A program made the translations under genes and the position numbers. The notes below the pieces were generated by a model, which did no database searches, was not told the origin of the DNA, and saw nothing but the letters and a program-made list of their open reading frames with translations. A DNA stretch of 64,000 nt, from NCBI RefSeq assembly GCF_051045985.1, contig NZ_CP157350.1:434001-498000 (forward strand). The letters run 5' to 3'. Source of the DNA: Scardovia wiggsiae (lineage in GTDB: Bacteria; Actinomycetota; Actinomycetes; Actinomycetales; Bifidobacteriaceae). Below are positions 61,659 to 64,000 of this stretch, in pieces (within the stretch, counting starts at the first letter, position 1; each line of letters opens with the position of its first letter).

Positions 61659-62690
61659 TTATTCAGCCTGTGGCACGCGGATCATAGCTTCCTGGACCAT
61701 AGCCGCTATAAGTCTCCCGTCACGGCTGTAGACCTTTGCCGTGGCCAGCCCGCGGCCGTGGCCCGCAACCGGCGTATCCTGCTCAAAAAGGATCCAGTCA
61801 TTCATGTCAATATTGTCATACCACCACATGGAGTGGTCTATGGATGCGAATGATATCCCTTTAGTTGTAAAACTTATCCCAGCGCGCCTTAGTATCGGCT
61901 CCATCATGATCTGGTCGCATCCCAGAGCCAGAAGTGCACGGTGTATGGTCTGGCTTGCGTCTACATTCCCGTCTGCTTTCATCCATACGAGCTGCTGCCC
62001 GCCCTCTGTATGTGCACTGCCTGGCGTGCTGTTCCGGCTGTGGCCTTGGCCCCCGATTTTACTGTCTTTTTTGCCTTTCCCGCCGTCATTGCCGTTATTG
62101 CCGTTATCGCTGCTGTTATTACCGTTTCCGAGCAGGACTGTCGGTGTAACATGCCGGATATCGAACGGTGATTCCTTAGCATAGTATGCTGCCAGGGGAG
62201 AGACCTTTTCATAAGGCCTCATGAGCTCTTTGACGCTGGGGAGGTCTTCAGGCTGCACGGCCACATCCGGCGCCGGATCATGGAACTGGAACCCGTCCTG
62301 CCCGTACTCCTGGAAGCTTGTGATCGCTGTGAATATCGCACCGTCGCGTTGGGTGGCATTCACCCGCCTGGAGGAGAAAGACCTGCCGTCGCGGAGGTTT
62401 TCCACATCAAACAGGACATCCTGATGGATATCGCCTGCCGCTATGAAATATCCGTGGATAGACTGGGGGAGGCGGCCTTCAGGCACAGTTTCCGATGCAG
62501 CGACAACAGACTGTGCAATCACCTGTCCGCCATAAACATGCCCGGTAGGGAAGTAGAGGCTTTCGCCCTTGATATACGTATGCTGAAGGCTTGCCGCCGG
62601 CTCTCCCAGCGACAGGACATCTATGAGACGGTTGACAGGCGATTGCGCAGATCCTGTAGGGGTACTGCGGCCAGGCATATTTTCGGACAT
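61659..62690 (-). CDS. tesB: Acyl-CoA thioesterase II
   Basis: A 343-residue double hotdog thioesterase. The N-terminal half has VYGGQVIAQSVVAASETVPE and SIHGYFIAAGDIHQDVLFDVENLRDGRSFSSRRV; the second half has FASIDHSMWWYDNIDMNDWI and GHGRGLATAKVYSRDGRLIA. It hydrolyses acyl-CoA esters. A ~45-residue Gly/Asn/Ser-rich insert lies near residues 190-235, between the two domains. Monocistronic. Confidence 0.93.
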   Translation of the reverse strand: MSENMPGRSTPTGSAQSPVNRLIDVLSLGEPAASLQHTYIKGESLYFPTGHVYGGQVIAQSVVAASETVPEGRLPQSIHGYFIAAGDIHQDVLFDVENLRDGRSFSSRRVNATQRDGAIFTAITSFQEYGQDGFQFHDPAPDVAVQPEDLPSVKELMRPYEKVSPLAAYYAKESPFDIRHVTPTVLLGNGNNSSDNGNNGNDGGKGKKDSKIGGQGHSRNSTPGSAHTEGGQQLVWMKADGNVDASQTIHRALLALGCDQIMMEPILRRAGISFTTKGISFASIDHSMWWYDNIDMNDWILFEQDTPVAGHGRGLATAKVYSRDGRLIAAMVQEAMIRVPQAE

Positions 62691-62770
62691 AGCTTTATTG
62701 TATTCGCTGGCGTGATAAAAAGCTGGGAACCGCCTGTCCGTTATGTGCAGCTGTTACTCGTATACACCTG

Positions 62771-64000
62771 CTATTCACGGGTAAGTTTGCGGTGCAGGCG
62801 GTGCGGCTTGGAGGCCTCTTCGCCCAGGCGCTGTACTTTGTTCTCCTGGTATGACTGGAAGTTGCCTTCGAACCAGTACCAGTTGGCAGGGTTTTCGTCA
62901 TCGCCCTCCCATGCGAGGATGTGGGTCGCAATACGGTCAAGGAACCAGCGGTCATGGGAAACGACTACAGCGCATCCGGGGAATGCGATAAGCGCATTTT
63001 CCAGACTTTCCAGTGTTTCCACATCCAGATCGTTCGTCGGCTCATCAAGAAGCAGAAGGTTCCCGCCCTGTTTCAAAGTAAGCGCCAGGTTCAGGCGGTT
63101 GCGTTCACCCCCGGAAAGCACGCCCGTCGGCTTCTGCTGGTCTGACCCTTTGAAGCCAAAGCTGGCAACATATGCGCGGGTGGGTACTTCAATGCCGCCC
63201 ACTTCAATGAAATCATTACCGTCGGAAACTGCTTCCCATAAATTCTTATTGGGGTCCAGCCCTTCGCGGTTCTGATCAACATAAGAGACCTTTACGGTAT
63301 CGCCAATTTCCAGGTTCCCGCTTGTCAGCGGTTCCAGGCCTACAATAGTCTTGAACAGCGTAGTCTTACCGACACCGTTAGGGCCTATGACGCCAACGAT
63401 GCCGTTGCGCGGCAGGGTGAAGCTCAGGTCGTCGATAAGCACCCGGTCGCCGAAAGCCTTATGGATATGTGAAGCCTCAAGGACTTTGGAACCCATCCGC
63501 GGCCCCGGCGGGATCTGGATCTCTGAGAAATCAAGCTTCCTGGAGTTCCTGGCCTCAGCTTCCATCTGTTCATACCGTTCGAGGCGCGCCTTGTTCTTTG
63601 CCTGGCGCGCTTTCGGCGAACTCCGCACCCACTCGAGCTCGCTGTTGAGCCGCCTGGCGAGTTTGGCATCTTTCTGCCCCTGGACTTCAAGGCGCTTGGC
63701 CTTGGTCTCCAGATACGTGGTGTAGTTCCCTTTGTACGGATACAGATGCCCGCGGTCAACTTCGCAGATCCATTCCGCAACGTTGTCAAGGAAATACCGG
63801 TCGTGGGTCACTGCGAGCACGGCGCCTTTATACGTGTGGAGGAACTGCTCCAGCCACAGGATCGATTCCGCATCCAGGTGGTTGGTCGGCTCGTCAAGCA
63901 GCAGCAGGTCAGGGGCTTCAAGCAGAAGTTTGCACAGTGCTACACGGCGGCGTTCGCCTCCTGACAGCACTTTCACCGGGGTATCAGGATCTGGGCACTG
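62771..64000 (-). CDS. ettA: Energy-dependent translational throttle A, ABC-F (5' end outside window)
   Basis: The C-terminal ~409 residues of an ABC-F protein; the frame runs through the right edge, so the first half of ABC domain 1 is missing. Visible are the domain 1 signature LSGGERRRVALCKLL and Walker B LLLDEPTNHLD, the linker (PtIM) helices, and a complete domain 2 with GPNGVGKTTLFK, LSGGERNRLNLAL and LLLDEPTNDLD. EttA gates ribosomal entry into elongation when ATP is low. Confidence 0.94.
   Translation of the reverse strand, partial: QCPDPDTPVKVLSGGERRRVALCKLLLEAPDLLLLDEPTNHLDAESILWLEQFLHTYKGAVLAVTHDRYFLDNVAEWICEVDRGHLYPYKGNYTTYLETKAKRLEVQGQKDAKLARRLNSELEWVRSSPKARQAKNKARLERYEQMEAEARNSRKLDFSEIQIPPGPRMGSKVLEASHIHKAFGDRVLIDDLSFTLPRNGIVGVIGPNGVGKTTLFKTIVGLEPLTSGNLEIGDTVKVSYVDQNREGLDPNKNLWEAVSDGNDFIEVGGIEVPTRAYVASFGFKGSDQQKPTGVLSGGERNRLNLALTLKQGGNLLLLDEPTNDLDVETLESLENALIAFPGCAVVVSHDRWFLDRIATHILAWEGDDENPANWYWFEGNFQSYQENKVQRLGEEASKPHRLHRKLTRE

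Overview
The window is a chromosomal segment of a high-GC Gram-positive bacterium, most likely a member of the Bifidobacteriaceae. Supporting this are the tilS-hpt-ftsH-folP-folBK-DUF3180 order, the DUF2530 and DUF3180 actinobacterial membrane proteins, adjacent thyA and dfrA, a sortase-type surface protein, and an upper mevalonate operon. A genus such as Scardovia or a near relative is only a guess. Base composition is roughly balanced in the core genes and clearly AT-rich in one transposon block.

Layout. 1-5.6 kb is the integrase-proximal end of an integrative element next to tRNA-Ser(TGA): the tail of a primase/polymerase, a run of tiny translationally coupled genes, a zinc-ribbon/HTH protein, an ImmA-like protease and a tyrosine integrase. 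5.7-13.7 kb holds serS, an alpha/beta hydrolase, an HNH/Excalibur lipoprotein, a large LARTG surface protein and two structured, peptide-encoding leaders, the second in front of a decayed hydrolase gene. 13.7-18 kb carries apbE, two FMN reductases (one fused to a PAS-like domain) and an aldo/keto reductase. 18.2-22.6 kb is an overlapping thiolase-HMG-CoA reductase-HMG-CoA synthase operon. 22.6-27.9 kb is a decayed LXG/type VII-like locus broken by a truncated Tn4451-like mobilizable transposon (serine recombinase, TnpW, EXLDI, DUF3847, MobA) that looks like a Firmicutes import.

28-48 kb is mostly housekeeping: gdhA, a DUF4125/DUF4037-TPR pair, tRNA-Pro, a YhbY-like protein, lysS, a MenA-like prenyltransferase, gpmA, manA, a CHAP hydrolase, a tandem universal stress protein, OsmC, thyA, dfrA, a low-molecular-weight tyrosine phosphatase, tRNA-Phe, tRNA-Asp, galE, trmB and tRNA-Glu. 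48.3-64 kb has an HXXEE membrane protein divergent from a TetR regulator, two family-2 glycosyltransferases with an AI-2E-type permease, the tilS-hpt-ftsH-folate cluster, an unknown 309-aa protein, tesB and the 3' part of an EttA-like ABC-F gene.

The most unusual signals are (i) four copies of an ~82-bp palindromic element scattered between genes, with conserved arms and a core that occurs in both orientations, (ii) two loci that share a promoter / two-tier hairpin / short-peptide layout, one followed by an undescribed 36-aa hydrophobic peptide, (iii) low-complexity insertions inside otherwise conserved enzymes, and (iv) the duplicated 64-bp segment and fusion junction around the transposon remnant.
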